64,000 nt of DNA from Oceanicella sp. SM1341 (GCF_003448965.1 NZ_QRGC01000007.1:62001-126000); one strand, 5' to 3'; positions 8,844 through 21,424 are shown, counted from the stretch's first letter. The notes: generated by a model not told the origin, from the sequence alone. Made by a program: numbers and translations.

Positions 8844-9446
8844 TCAGGCGGTGTCGCCGGCCAGTTTGAGCCCGAGCGCCGCGAAGGAGGCCGCGAAGAC
8901 CCGGCGCAGCCAGGTCATCGCACGCTCGCTCTGCAGCACACGCTCCCGGCCCGTCGCCGCGACGGCCGCATACCCCATGAAGACGATGAAGGTCATCGCG
9001 GTGAAGCCGAGCCCCAGCTCGACCAGCAGCCCGGCCGGGCTGCCCAGCGGCACGAACTGGGGAATGAACGCCACGAAAAACAGCGGGAGCTTCGGGTTCA
9101 GGATGTTGAGGAGGATGCCGCGCCGGAGGAGGGTGCCGGCCGGGACCGGCTCCGACGGGCGCACCGACAGCCCGCCGCGGTCCTTCAGGATCGCCCAGGC
9201 CATCCAGAGCAGGTAGGCCACGCCCGCGAACTTGATCGCCTGGAACAGCACGGCGCTGGTGTGCAGCACTGCCGCCAGGCCGGCCATCGCGACGAGAAGG
9301 TGCAGCACCGTCGCGATGGTGCAGCCGGCAGCGGCCCAGAAGCCGGCACGCAGACCGCCGCCGAGCGTGGAGGACAGCGTGTAGACGACACCGATGCCGG
9401 GCGAGAGGCAGATGATGAAGGCGGTCAGCAGGTATTCGACGCTCAT
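8844..9446 (-). CDS. LysE/RhtB family amino-acid exporter
   Basis: Inner-membrane exporter of 200 aa with about six hydrophobic segments. It begins 'MSVEYLLTAFIICLSPGIGVVYTLSSTLGGGLRAG', the N-terminal signature of LysE/RhtB proteins ('SPGPN'-like turn near residue 15). Other family parts are 'KFAGVAYLLWMAW' near residue 70 and 'GILLNILNPKLPLFFVAFIPQF' near residue 110. These proteins export amino acids or derivatives such as homoserine lactone, threonine or cysteine metabolites; which one is exported here cannot be told. A GGAG ribosome site precedes the ATG. It stands alone on the minus strand after tRNA-Pro. Confidence 0.88.
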   Translation of the reverse strand: MSVEYLLTAFIICLSPGIGVVYTLSSTLGGGLRAGFWAAAGCTIATVLHLLVAMAGLAAVLHTSAVLFQAIKFAGVAYLLWMAWAILKDRGGLSVRPSEPVPAGTLLRRGILLNILNPKLPLFFVAFIPQFVPLGSPAGLLVELGLGFTAMTFIVFMGYAAVAATGRERVLQSERAMTWLRRVFAASFAALGLKLAGDTA

Positions 9447-9707
9447 CGGGGGTCTCCGGAAAGGGGCGGGATCGCCGGCAGGCTATCGCTGCGCCGGCGC
9501 CGAGTAAACTCCGCGGAGGCGGCGGTCTCCGCGCGCGCCCCGGGGCAGGCCGGTGTGCAATGCGTGGAGACCCGGCGGCGTCCGGGCGGAGATCCGCCGG
9601 CCGCCCGGCGCCGCACCCCTGTTCCCGCGCCCGGAGGGCATCGGGCGGCAGGCGGCCCCCCCCCGGCGGAGCGGCGAGGTGGGTTCTGCTGCGTCCGGGC
9701 CCGGGTT

Positions 9708-10205
9708 TCAGCCCCTGTCCGCGGCGCGGCCCGGGCCGGCGAGGATGAAGTCGCGTTGTGCGGGCGTTTCGGGCACCGGCACGCCGCGCGCGCGCGTCAC
9801 GCGGGCGATCGCCTCCTCCGCCGAGCCGCAGAAGGCGCCGGTGACGCAGGACACCAGCGTGCCCGAGCGGCCGATGCCGCCCCGGCAATGCACCGCCACG
9901 CCCCGCCCGCGCCGCAACCGTTCCCCCAGCTCGGCCGCCAGCGCCTCGAAGGGCGCCCGCTCCGGCAGGCCGAAATCGGGCACTGGCAGGTGGAGGAAGT
10001 CGAGGCCCGCTGCCCGGCAGGCCTCCGGTTCCGCGGCCAGCGAGAGCTCGGCGATCTCGGAGGGTTCGAGCAACGAGACCACCGTGTCGGCCCCCATGGC
10101 GCGGAAATGCGCGATGTCCCCGGCGAGCCTCTCGCCCGAGGGTGCGGGCATGATGAACAGCATGCCCGGCGCGCCGGTCTCGACACGGAAGATCGGGGGG
10201 GTCAT
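9708..10205 (-). CDS. dual-specificity/tyrosine phosphatase-like protein
   Basis: A 165-aa cysteine phosphatase. The P-loop H-C-R-G-G-I-G-R-S is at residues 106-114, with catalytic Cys107 and Arg113, and Asp77 in 'PVPDFGLP' is a plausible general acid. The fold resembles small cyclin-dependent-kinase-inhibitor-3/PTP-like bacterial proteins. The target is unknown. The ATG at 10205 is 8 bp beyond the stop of map, on the same strand, so the two probably form an operon. An in-frame extension up to 10319 overlaps map and is rejected. Confidence 0.85.
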   Translation of the reverse strand: MTPPIFRVETGAPGMLFIMPAPSGERLAGDIAHFRAMGADTVVSLLEPSEIAELSLAAEPEACRAAGLDFLHLPVPDFGLPERAPFEALAAELGERLRRGRGVAVHCRGGIGRSGTLVSCVTGAFCGSAEEAIARVTRARGVPVPETPAQRDFILAGPGRAADRG

Positions 10206-10212
10206 GCGGGCT

Positions 10213-10962
10213 TCAGCCGGGCAGCGTGACGACCACGGCACCGCGGTCCGTCGCCACCACGGTGTGCTCGTATTGCACCACCGGGGCACGGGGCTCGGCA
10301 CAGAGGGTCCAGCCGTCACCGCTCTCGCCGGCCCAGCGGCCGCCGCGCGACAGGAAGGGCTCCACGGTCAGCACCATGCCGCGGGTGATGCGGCGGCGGT
10401 CGCCGCGGGTGGCCCAGGTGGCGATCTCCTCGGGGTATTCGTGCAGCGACCGGCCCACGCCGTGGCTCGCGAGGTTGCGGATCAGCGTGTAGCCGCGGGC
10501 GGTGGCGAAGCGCTCGATCGCCTGGCCGATGCCGGCCAGCGGCCGGTCCGTCGCCACCCGCGAGATGCCGATCTCCATCGCGCGCCGGCCGTCGCGGCAC
10601 AGCCGGTCCAGCTCGGGCGAGACCGGACCGGCGCGGAAGCTCGCGCCCGTGTCGGCGAAAAAGCCGTTCTTCGAGGCCGAGACGTCGATGTTCACCAGGT
10701 CGCCCGCCGCGATCACCCGCGGGCCGGGGATGCCGTGGGCGATCTCCTCGTTCACGCTGATGCAGGTGGCGCCGGGGAAGCCGTATGTGGCGTGCGGGGC
10801 GGAGAGGGCGCCGGCGCGCTCCAGCGCCCGGCGGCCGATCTCGTCGAGTTCCGCCGTGGTCATGCCCGGGGTCATCGCCCGGCCCATTTCCCGCAGCGTG
10901 TTGGCGACGATCCGGCCGATCTGCTTCAGCCCGTCGAACTCGTCCTCGTTGGTCAGTGTCAT
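10213..10962 (-). CDS. map: type I methionine aminopeptidase
   Basis: Removes the initiator methionine from nascent proteins. All five metal ligands of the family are present in the 249-aa sequence: Asp93, Asp104, His167, Glu201 and Glu232, with the substrate histidine in 'TYGFPGATCISVNEEIAHGIPG' (His76). Length is normal. It lacks the N-terminal zinc-finger extension found in some actinobacterial MAPs. It may be a second MAP copy in the genome, because its neighbours (phosphatase, secreted cyclase) are not translation genes; this cannot be tested within the window. Confidence 0.93.
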   Translation of the reverse strand: MTLTNEDEFDGLKQIGRIVANTLREMGRAMTPGMTTAELDEIGRRALERAGALSAPHATYGFPGATCISVNEEIAHGIPGPRVIAAGDLVNIDVSASKNGFFADTGASFRAGPVSPELDRLCRDGRRAMEIGISRVATDRPLAGIGQAIERFATARGYTLIRNLASHGVGRSLHEYPEEIATWATRGDRRRITRGMVLTVEPFLSRGGRWAGESGDGWTLCAEPRAPVVQYEHTVVATDRGAVVVTLPG

Positions 10963-11058
10963 GGCGGCTCCTCTCTCCTGCCTGTGGCGCTGCGGTGCAT
11001 ATGGGGGGCGCGGGGGCCCGGGGGAACCGGCCGGTGCACCCGGCCGGCCCGGCGGCGG

Positions 11059-11991
11059 TCAGCGCACGCGCATGCCCGCTTCCGCGTCCCAGTGCAGGGG
11101 CTTGTCGCTCCTGGGCAGCGGCGCATCCGCGGCGGAGATGCTCACGCCGTATTCCCACTCCGGGGGGCAGATGGCGATGTAGCGCGCATAGCCGCCCACG
11201 CCGCCCTTGAATTTCGGGTAGCCGATGGCGACGAGGCAGCCGGTGGGCGGCACCTTGTCGAGATTGGCCACGCCCTCGGCCTGGGCGTAGCCGTTGTGCA
11301 TCAGCCAGTACTCGCCCTCCAGCGTGGGGGTGGCGTCGGTGTCGAGCGGCTCATGGCCGTGGAACAGGATGTGGCGCTGCTCGTGCAGGAACTTCAGCGC
11401 ATCGAGGCCCACGCCGGGGAAGGGGGTGCGGGCGGCGAATTCCTTGTCCGGCCAGCCCTTCGACCAGTCGGAGCGCACGAAGACCACCGAGCCCTCGGGG
11501 ATGGTGCCGTGCTCGGCCTCGAAGGCCTCGATGTCGGAGACCTGCAGCGCGTAGCCGAAATCCTCCGCCACCTTGTCCTGCATCGGGATGACCACGAGCG
11601 GGCGCAGGGTGTAGGTGGCGGGCAGCTCGTCGATGGTGGGGTACTCGGGCGCCCAGTGGGCCGGGGGGTCGAGCTGGGTGCCGAGCTGGTCGGTCTTCAG
11701 CAGGTAGCCGGTGGCGACGAACCCGTGCTTGTCATAGGTGAAGGTGTCGCCCGCCGCGGCATAGTCGCCGAGGGCGGCGCCGGCTTCCGCCGGGGCGAAG
11801 GTCGAATCGCCGAAGCCGGGCCAGACCGGGATGGTCGGCGTGATGACATGGGTGAGGTCGACGTATTTCGCCCCCTTGAAGATGGTCTCGTAGGCGCCCC
11901 AGAGCCCGGATGCCGGTGCGGTGTCCTGGGCTGCGGCAGCGCCTGCCCAGCCGAGCGCGAATGCGCCGGCGAGAAGTGCCGAATGCTTCAT
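11059..11991 (-). CDS. secreted cyclase-family (kynurenine-formamidase-like) protein
   Basis: A 310-aa member of the cyclase/KynB superfamily with a cleavable signal peptide (about residues 1-21, 'AAAAQ'), so periplasmic or secreted. It has the 'YVDLTHVI' strand (residues 43-50) and the metal-site region at residues 102-112. The usual motif H-x-G-T-H-x-D-x-P-x-H reads here Q102-L-G-T-Q106-L-D108-P-P-A-H112: both classic zinc-binding histidines are glutamines, while the Asp and last His remain. A later 'HGHEPLDTDATPTLEGEYWLMHNGY' segment fits the family. A GGAG site lies 8 bases before the ATG. Activity is therefore uncertain. Confidence 0.82.
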   Translation of the reverse strand: MKHSALLAGAFALGWAGAAAAQDTAPASGLWGAYETIFKGAKYVDLTHVITPTIPVWPGFGDSTFAPAEAGAALGDYAAAGDTFTYDKHGFVATGYLLKTDQLGTQLDPPAHWAPEYPTIDELPATYTLRPLVVIPMQDKVAEDFGYALQVSDIEAFEAEHGTIPEGSVVFVRSDWSKGWPDKEFAARTPFPGVGLDALKFLHEQRHILFHGHEPLDTDATPTLEGEYWLMHNGYAQAEGVANLDKVPPTGCLVAIGYPKFKGGVGGYARYIAICPPEWEYGVSISAADAPLPRSDKPLHWDAEAGMRVR

Positions 11992-12168
11992 TGCTGAATC
12001 TCCCTGTCTCGTGGGCCGGGGGAAGCGGACGCGGGGAGAGCGGGCGGAGGACAGGCCGGCCCCGGCGGGGCGCACCGCCTCGCCCCCTCCGGCCAATCGT
12101 GTGCCCACTGACGAGATCGTGATCGAGCCGGGCGGGGAAAGCAAGGCGCTTGGCCGGAGGCCGGCCGC

Positions 12169-13047
12169 TCAGAGCCGGCGCTCGAAGAACAGGTCGGGGT
12201 AGGGGTCGTCGTTGAAGCGCGGGATCTCGGTCCAGCCTGCGGCGCGGTAGAGGCGGGCGGCCTCGGGCAGGGCGGCGCTGTTGGTGTCGAGGCGCAGCGT
12301 GTCGATGCCGAGCGCGCGGGCCGCCTCCTCCACCCCTTCCATGAGCCGGCGGGCGAGGCCGAGGCCGCGGGCCGACGGCGCGACCCAGAGCCGCTTGACC
12401 TCGGCCTGCGTGCCGCCGTTGCCCTTGAGCCCCACGCAGCCGAGGGGCAGCCCGTCGGACATCGCCACGAGGAAGGCACCGCGGGGCGGGCACATGTCGG
12501 CTGCCTCCGGGTCACGCGAGAGGGCGACGTCGAAGCCCTGTTCGAAGCGCCGTGCCAGCTCGGCGTAGTAGGCGCCGAGACAGTGGCGGGCGGCCGCGCC
12601 GCGCGGGTCGGCCTGGCCGAGGGTGATGCGATCGCGCCCCAGCGCCGAGGCCACCAGGTCCATCGCGGCGAGCAGGGCCTCGGGGCGCGGATGGGAGGCG
12701 AGCAGGGCGCCGGCGCGGGCGTCCGAGAGCGTCTCGTATTCGCTGAACTCCGCCCGGCCGGCATCGGTGAGCGCGGCCACCCGGCGCCGGGCATCGCCGG
12801 GATGCGGCGCGGTGCGCACCAGCCCCTCGGCCTCCAGCCCGCGCAGCAGGCGGCTCATCAGCCCCGAGTCGAGGCCGAGATAGGCGCGGATCTCGCCCAC
12901 GTCCTCGTGGCCGTTGCCGATGGCGTTGAGCACCCGGGCCGCGCCCAGCGGGCGGCCCCGGCCGAGAAACGAGCTGTCGAGCGCGCCCACCTCGGAGGTG
13001 ACGGCGCGGCTGAAGCGGCGGAAGCGGGCGACGGGATCGAGCGACAT
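12169..13047 (-). CDS. MarR-GNAT fusion: transcriptional regulator with N-acetyltransferase domain
   Basis: A 292-aa two-domain protein. Residues about 1-138 form a MarR-type winged helix ('VGEIRAYLGLDSGLMSRLLRGLEAEGLV' then 'HPGDARRRVAALTDAGRAEF'); residues about 145-292 form a GNAT acetyltransferase with the acetyl-CoA loop 'VAPSARGLGLARRLMEGVEEAA' and a 'RLYRAAGWTEIPRFND' end. Such fusions are known as stand-alone proteins; the GNAT part may acetylate the inducer or a nearby substrate. A perfect 16-bp palindrome lies 4 bp upstream of the ATG, the position expected for an autorepression operator. No obvious target gene shares the operon. Confidence 0.9.
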   Translation of the reverse strand: MSLDPVARFRRFSRAVTSEVGALDSSFLGRGRPLGAARVLNAIGNGHEDVGEIRAYLGLDSGLMSRLLRGLEAEGLVRTAPHPGDARRRVAALTDAGRAEFSEYETLSDARAGALLASHPRPEALLAAMDLVASALGRDRITLGQADPRGAAARHCLGAYYAELARRFEQGFDVALSRDPEAADMCPPRGAFLVAMSDGLPLGCVGLKGNGGTQAEVKRLWVAPSARGLGLARRLMEGVEEAARALGIDTLRLDTNSAALPEAARLYRAAGWTEIPRFNDDPYPDLFFERRL

Positions 13048-13051
13048 GATG

Positions 13052-13067
13052 TCTGACTTAAGTCAGA
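13052..13067. promoter_or_regulatory. 16-bp palindrome, likely MarR operator
   Basis: TCTGACTTAAGTCAGA is a perfect palindrome 4 bp before the MarR-GNAT start codon, in a short AT-rich island. Size and symmetry fit the two-fold operators of MarR dimers, and binding here would block initiation directly. Confidence 0.6.
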
Positions 13068-13141
13068 TAAATCGCGCCCGTCAAGTCGCAGGTCCCGGGC
13101 GGCAGGTTTCGGGCCGCAAGTTTCGGGGCCCGGGGCGGGCC

Positions 13142-13495
13142 TCAGCGCGGCTTGCGGTGCGGGAAGGAGCAGTGCCCCTCGAGCTGCAGGCCGCAGCTCT
13201 GGTCGGAGCAGGTCCGGTCCGGCTGGGCCGGGCTCTCGCAGGCGGCGAGGCTGTCCGGCAGCGCGGGGCCTGCCGGCGCGGCGGCGGGGCGGGAGAGCTG
13301 CTCGGAGATCCGCGCGATCAGCGCGGTGCGCCGCGCCCGCATGTCGGCCCCGGCGCCGCGCTGCATGAGCCCGGCGAGCAGGCTGATGTCGCCGGCGACA
13401 GTCTCCTCGGCCTCCGCGCGGCGGGGGGCGCGGGCCGGGGGGGCATCGGCCTCCGGCCCGGCGGCTGTCGGAGCGTCGTCGCGAGAGGTGTCCAT
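13142..13495 (-). CDS. hypothetical small protein with C-terminal cysteines
   Basis: A 117-aa open frame with no family I recognise. The N-terminus is Ala/Pro/acidic and probably disordered; the middle 'GDISLLAGLMQRGAGADMRARRTALIARISEQL' is helical; the last 32 residues hold four cysteines in a C-x9-C-x4-C-x7-C-like pattern near the C-terminus and could bind metal or form disulfides. No signal peptide. The ATG at 13495 has an AGGAG only about 15 bases upstream. It follows no operon partner closely (94 bp from the MarR-GNAT start region). Coding status is probable, not certain. Confidence 0.45.
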   Translation of the reverse strand: MDTSRDDAPTAAGPEADAPPARAPRRAEAEETVAGDISLLAGLMQRGAGADMRARRTALIARISEQLSRPAAAPAGPALPDSLAACESPAQPDRTCSDQSCGLQLEGHCSFPHRKPR

Positions 13496-13623
13496 GGCTG
13501 AGGTCGCAGGCTCCTGAACGCAGGCGGTTCTTCCCGCGAGGCCGGGACACAGGCTACATATACCAGTTCCCGGCCCGGCCGTATTGCGATCTCGTCAATG
13601 CCGTCAGTCCTCCGGCGGGGCGC

Positions 13624-14064
13624 TCAGGCCGCGGCGAAGGCGCTTTGGGCACCGGAGATCATCAGCGTGTGGAACGGCCAGCGCGCGTTCGCGAGGTCGA
13701 GGGCAAAGCAGCAGGCCCGCCAGCGCCCGTCCGGGCCGCGGCGCAGGGTGGTGGTGCTCTGCAGCGGGTCGAACAGCCGGGTGGCGCCGCGCATGAAATG
13801 CGTCTCGTAGCGGCCGACGATGAGGTTGGCACCCAGCGGGCGCACGTCGGAGGCAAGGCGGATGGTGTCGGTGATGCCCTCCCCCGAGAGCATCCGGCAC
13901 AGGGCGTGGAAGCCGGTGCGCAGCCCCTCCGCCTCCGACACCTGGATGTTGGCGGTGCTGGTGATCATGGTGACCGGCAGCTCGAAAGCCGCCTGGTAGG
14001 CGTCGAAATCCGCCGCATTATAGCTGTCGCTGATGTCGTCCAGCCACTTCTGATAATTCAGCAT
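13624..14064 (-). CDS. hypothetical protein, NTF2/SnoaL-like fold suspected
   Basis: A 146-aa protein starting 'MLNYQKWLDDISDSYNAADFDAYQAAFELPVTMIT'. The pattern of an N-terminal amphipathic helix pair followed by a curved beta sheet ('LIVGRYETHFMRGATRLFDPLQSTTTLRRGPDGRWRACCFAL') resembles NTF2-like/SnoaL-type small domains. There is no signal peptide or catalytic motif I can name. It is divergent from the acyltransferase gene across an unusually long 1.08-kb spacer. Function unknown; the fold call is an inference from pattern only. Confidence 0.7.
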   Translation of the reverse strand: MLNYQKWLDDISDSYNAADFDAYQAAFELPVTMITSTANIQVSEAEGLRTGFHALCRMLSGEGITDTIRLASDVRPLGANLIVGRYETHFMRGATRLFDPLQSTTTLRRGPDGRWRACCFALDLANARWPFHTLMISGAQSAFAAA

Positions 14065-15142
14065 CTGCTGCGCTCCACTGCCCCTCGAATGGTACTGATT
14101 CGAAATCTCGTTCGCACACAGGCAAACCCACGGTGAAAGCGCTACCCGATTTCCCGGCGGAAAGTGTTAACGCGGCGGGTCCACCGGCAATGATTTTTCG
14201 CGGTGCCCCGGCGGGTCGGTCCGGCCCGGATCTGCCGGGCGCCGCCGTGCGCGGCGGACATGGCGCGGTGCGTGAAGCACGGGGGCGCGCCGCGGCGGTG
14301 GCCCGGGACCGGCGCGGGGCTCCCGCTCCGGGCATGGCGCGCCGATGATCGCGCCGGGCCAGGGGCGGCCACGCGCATCGTACGGGGCGGGAAGCGGGCG
14401 GCCCGAAGCGGCCGGACCGTCGCCATCCCCCCGCGCCGCAGCCCGTGGCCGCGAATCGCCCGGAGGTCGGCGTCGGGGCGCACGCACCCCCGGGCGGCCC
14501 GCAATACGGCCGATCGGAGGATGACACCACGTCGCGGGGGCCCGGCGGCCCCGCACCGCGCGTGCCCCGCCGCCCCTGTCTCTGTCCCGCCCTGCGCGAC
14601 CGGCCGCCGGCGCAGCGGGGCTTTGTTTCCGGATTTCTGCACGCCTCGCGTGCAATAGGCGGCGATGCGCAAAGCCACCGGCTCGACCGGCAATATTCCG
14701 CCTATCCCATTGACGCAGCGTGAAGTCTTGCCCGGAGAGCGGATAAGCAAATTAAATTGACTATCGAAAAATGCCTTCCTACCCTCCATTTTCAGGGGCG
14801 CCCCGAGGGGTGCCCGGGCCCGGCATTGTTCCGCGGGCCCTCCCTGGGGGGAACAGGGATGCTGTCATCGAGGTGACACGCTTCGGCGCCGCCGCTGTGC
14901 GGGCGGCCCCACGTACGGGTTTGCTTTTTGCATCACGCGTTCGGAACGGCGGTCGGTCGCCGCGCCTGATCCGGGTATTTTCCACGGCGTAGCACCTGGC
15001 AGTCTTGCAGGTTTTCCAGCCCTCCACGGCCTTGCCGTGAACCGGGCCGTTGCGTGCCGACGGTGCCGTTGTCCGCCGCCAGTTGCGGCAGGACGCGCGC
15101 CGCCCTGTGCCACATCGCAACTATTCGGAAGCGGAACCCATC
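14065..15142. other. 1.08-kb spacer without a convincing gene
   Basis: The longest gene-free stretch of the window, between divergent genes. Open frames here have random-looking Arg/Pro/Gly-rich translations and no ribosome sites. Two AT-rich islands stand out: 14090-14190, near the NTF2-like gene, and 14690-14790. The second contains TTGACT (14758-14763) 17 bp before TACCCT, a possible plus-strand promoter. Downstream, a GCCGCC / GGGCGGC hairpin near 14890 is followed by a TTTGCTTTTT run, which could end a small RNA. No known RNA family recognised. Confidence 0.4.
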
Positions 15143-16366
15143 ATGACCCCACCGTCTGCGAAGGCTTCTGGAAGGCCGCGCATGCACCATATCGACTGGA
15201 TGCGCGCCTTTCTCATGGCGCTCGGGGTGCCCTATCACGCGGCGCTCATCTATTCCCACGGCACCGAGTGGTTCATCCACTCGGAGGAGAAGAGCGCGCT
15301 GCTCACCTATTTCGCCTCGCTCACCAACAGTTTCCGCATGCCGGCCTTCTTCATCATCTCCGGGATGCTGGCCGCCATCACCATCGGCACGGGCAGCACC
15401 CGGGACTGGACCCTGTCGCGGCTCACGCGGCTGCTCGTTCCGCTGGCGGTGGCGACGCTGCTCATCAGCCCGCTGGTGATGCTCGCCCACCAGGTCTTCC
15501 TCGCGGGGGGCGGGGCGGAGGGCGACATCCTGCCCGGCCTGCTGGCGGAGATGGCCCTGATCGACCAGAACTGGGTGGGGCACCTGTGGTTTCTCTACGC
15601 GCTGGCCTTCTACTTCCTCATCGCCGCCGGGCTGCACGCGCTGCGCGACACGCGGGCGATACGGAGGCTCCGGGGCGGCGAGGGCGGGCGGCAGATCAGC
15701 CTCTACGCCCTCTGCGTGATCATCGTGATCTACACGCTGGCGGTGCGCACCGGCACCTTCGGGGTGGAACGGCTCACCGGCTTCGATTTCCGGCTGTTCG
15801 GCATCATGAACCTGGAGGCCTGGGCGCTGTTCCTGCCGTATTTCCTCGTGGGGTTCGCCTTCCGCTCGCTCACCTTCGCGGAGCCGGGCAACGGGCGCTA
15901 CATCATCATGGCGCTGATGGCCGTCGGCTGCGCCAGCGCGTTCAACCAGCCCGACGAGCTGAACAAGCTGCTGTGGTATTCCACCTCCGCCGTGCTTTCG
16001 GTGCTGGTGAGCCACGAGCTGATGCGGCTGTTCCGGCGCTACTGCACCGCTGAGAACCGCGCGGTCTCGCGCATGAGCCGGGCCTCCTACACGATCTACC
16101 TGTTCCACATGCCGGTGGTCTGCCTGCTCGGGGCCTGGTTCACCACGGTGGATGCGCCGGTGTTCGCCGAGTTCCTCGCGCTCTGCGCGGTGGGGATCGC
16201 GGCGCCGGTGCTGTTCCACGAGCTGATCTCGCGCTCGCGGCTGGCGCTGTTCCTGTTCAACGGCGCGCCCCTGCGCCGGCGCGGCCGGGCCGCGCCTCCG
16301 CGGCTGCTGCCGGCCCAGGGCCGGGCGGCAGGACTGCGCGCCGTGCTATCCCCCGGGGCCGACTGA
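15143..16366 (+). CDS. acyltransferase 3 family membrane protein (OpgC/glucan-modifying type)
   Basis: A 407-aa polytopic inner-membrane acyltransferase with about ten hydrophobic segments. The start 'HHIDWMRAFLMALGVPYHAALIYSHG' (residues 15-40) is the acyltransferase-3 signature: the R of 'DWMRAF' and the following His are catalytic in the family. 'FRMPAFFIISGMLAA' near residue 65 is the second signature. It most resembles glucan-modifying members such as OpgC, which add succinyl groups to periplasmic glucans, but the family also modifies lipids and other polysaccharides. The C-terminus ends in an Arg/Pro/Gly-rich tail. Start chosen as the last ATG before the conserved segment. Confidence 0.82.
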   Translation: MTPPSAKASGRPRMHHIDWMRAFLMALGVPYHAALIYSHGTEWFIHSEEKSALLTYFASLTNSFRMPAFFIISGMLAAITIGTGSTRDWTLSRLTRLLVPLAVATLLISPLVMLAHQVFLAGGGAEGDILPGLLAEMALIDQNWVGHLWFLYALAFYFLIAAGLHALRDTRAIRRLRGGEGGRQISLYALCVIIVIYTLAVRTGTFGVERLTGFDFRLFGIMNLEAWALFLPYFLVGFAFRSLTFAEPGNGRYIIMALMAVGCASAFNQPDELNKLLWYSTSAVLSVLVSHELMRLFRRYCTAENRAVSRMSRASYTIYLFHMPVVCLLGAWFTTVDAPVFAEFLALCAVGIAAPVLFHELISRSRLALFLFNGAPLRRRGRAAPPRLLPAQGRAAGLRAVLSPGAD

Positions 16367-16681
16367 GGGGGAGCCCACCGGCCGGGCCGCGCGCTCCCCC
16401 GCATGGTCCGGCCGGACCAGTCCCGGACACAGGGCAAGGCCACCGGGCCCGCTCCCCGCACCGGGGGCGGGCCCGGCGGCCCTTGCGGGGCAGCGCGCCC
16501 GCGAGGGCTGGTGAAATCCTCAGGATGGGTTAGTCTCGGCAGGCGTGAGGCGGGCGCGAGGTTGCGCCGCGTCACGCACGGGGCGCTGCCCCCCGGTCTC
16601 TGCCCGAGGCCGGTGCGGCCCGGGGGGGAACGGATGCAGCACGGCCGGCGGCCGGGCGCGCGTCCCGTGGCAGAGGTGACG
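16367..16681. other. 315-bp spacer with terminator-like hairpin
   Basis: The stretch after the acyltransferase contains a 10-bp perfect hairpin CCGGGCCCGC (16443-16452) / GCGGGCCCGG (16467-16476). There is no T run, so termination is only possible. Nothing else recognised, except that translation of the next gene could start further upstream, at ATG 16634. Confidence 0.35.
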
Positions 16682-17023
16682 ATGGACGCGCTCATTCCGG
16701 CTGTGGCCGTACTTGTCTTCCTGCTGCCCGTCTTCGCGCGCACCTCCGGCTGGCTCGCGCTGCTCACCGCCATCGCGCTCGTGCCCTGCGCGGGCTTCCT
16801 GCTGGCCAGCGCGGTGAGCGAGGACACCAGCAGCGGGCCGAGCGCGCTCTGGCTCGCCATCGTCTTCGGCACGCTGGCGTTGTGCGGCGGGGTGGGGCGC
16901 TACGCCTCCATCCGGGCGCGGCGGCGGGGCACGCCCCGGCTGCGCTCGGCCTGGATGGAGGCGCTGATGCTGCTGATCGGGCTCGGCTTCCTCACCCTGC
17001 TCTCCTACCTCGCCACGCCCTGA
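16682..17023 (+). CDS. small hypothetical membrane protein
   Basis: A 113-aa protein with about three hydrophobic segments: residues 3-25 ('LIPAVAVLVFLLPVFART' onward), 24-44 and 92-110, plus a basic loop 'RYASIRARRRGTPRLR' between them. No family recognised. The ATG at 16682 follows CAGAGG at 5-bp spacing and places the first membrane segment at the N-terminus; ATG at 16634 with a G-rich site would add 16 Arg/Gly-rich residues. It converges with the sugar ABC operon on the other strand. Confidence 0.6.
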   Translation: MDALIPAVAVLVFLLPVFARTSGWLALLTAIALVPCAGFLLASAVSEDTSSGPSALWLAIVFGTLALCGGVGRYASIRARRRGTPRLRSAWMEALMLLIGLGFLTLLSYLATP

Positions 17024-17050
17024 AGGCACCCGCCTGAAGGCGCGCAGGCT

Positions 17051-18139
<1,089 letters not shown>

Positions 18140-18146
18140 AGGTCAG

Positions 18147-19882
<1,736 letters not shown>

Positions 19883-19891
19883 GGGCGTGGC

Positions 19892-21154
<1,263 letters not shown>

Positions 21155-21211
21155 GGCTAAGTTCCTCTCCCATCCGAGATCGCCCTGAGGGCAGGGTTCT
21201 GCTTGCCCTGA

Positions 21212-21239
21212 ATGGTAGATGTTTGACGCGGACTGTCAA
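21212..21239 (-). promoter_or_regulatory. putative promoter of the sugar ABC operon with overlapping inverted repeat
   Basis: On the minus strand a consensus TTGACA (21239-21234) is followed after 16 bp by TACCAT (21217-21212). The inverted repeat TTTGAC-N7-GTCAAA (21222-21240) covers the -35 box and the start of the spacer, so a repressor bound there would exclude RNA polymerase. No regulator gene lies next to the operon. Confidence 0.5.
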
Positions 21240-21424
21240 ATTTGGGTGAGAGGGGAACCGGTTGACGCCGCGCAACATAGCGGCGCGGGGGTGAATTCGG
21301 CCCGTCGGGCCCCGCCCCGCGTGCTGCGCCGAACGGGGGACCCGCCGCGGCCGTCATCGCGCGGCGGAGTGCGGCGGCCGGGCTGCCGGCGATGCCGCGA
21401 GCCGGGCGCTGCCCGGGGGGGCGG

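Noticed and set aside
9553-11997. 814-codon plus-strand frame across the phosphatase, map and cyclase genes
   Set aside because: It spans three real minus-strand genes and their spacers with no family pattern.
14142-14789. 215-codon minus-strand frame in the long spacer
   Set aside because: Arg/Gly/Pro-rich random-looking sequence, no ribosome site, starts in an AT-rich promoter-like island.
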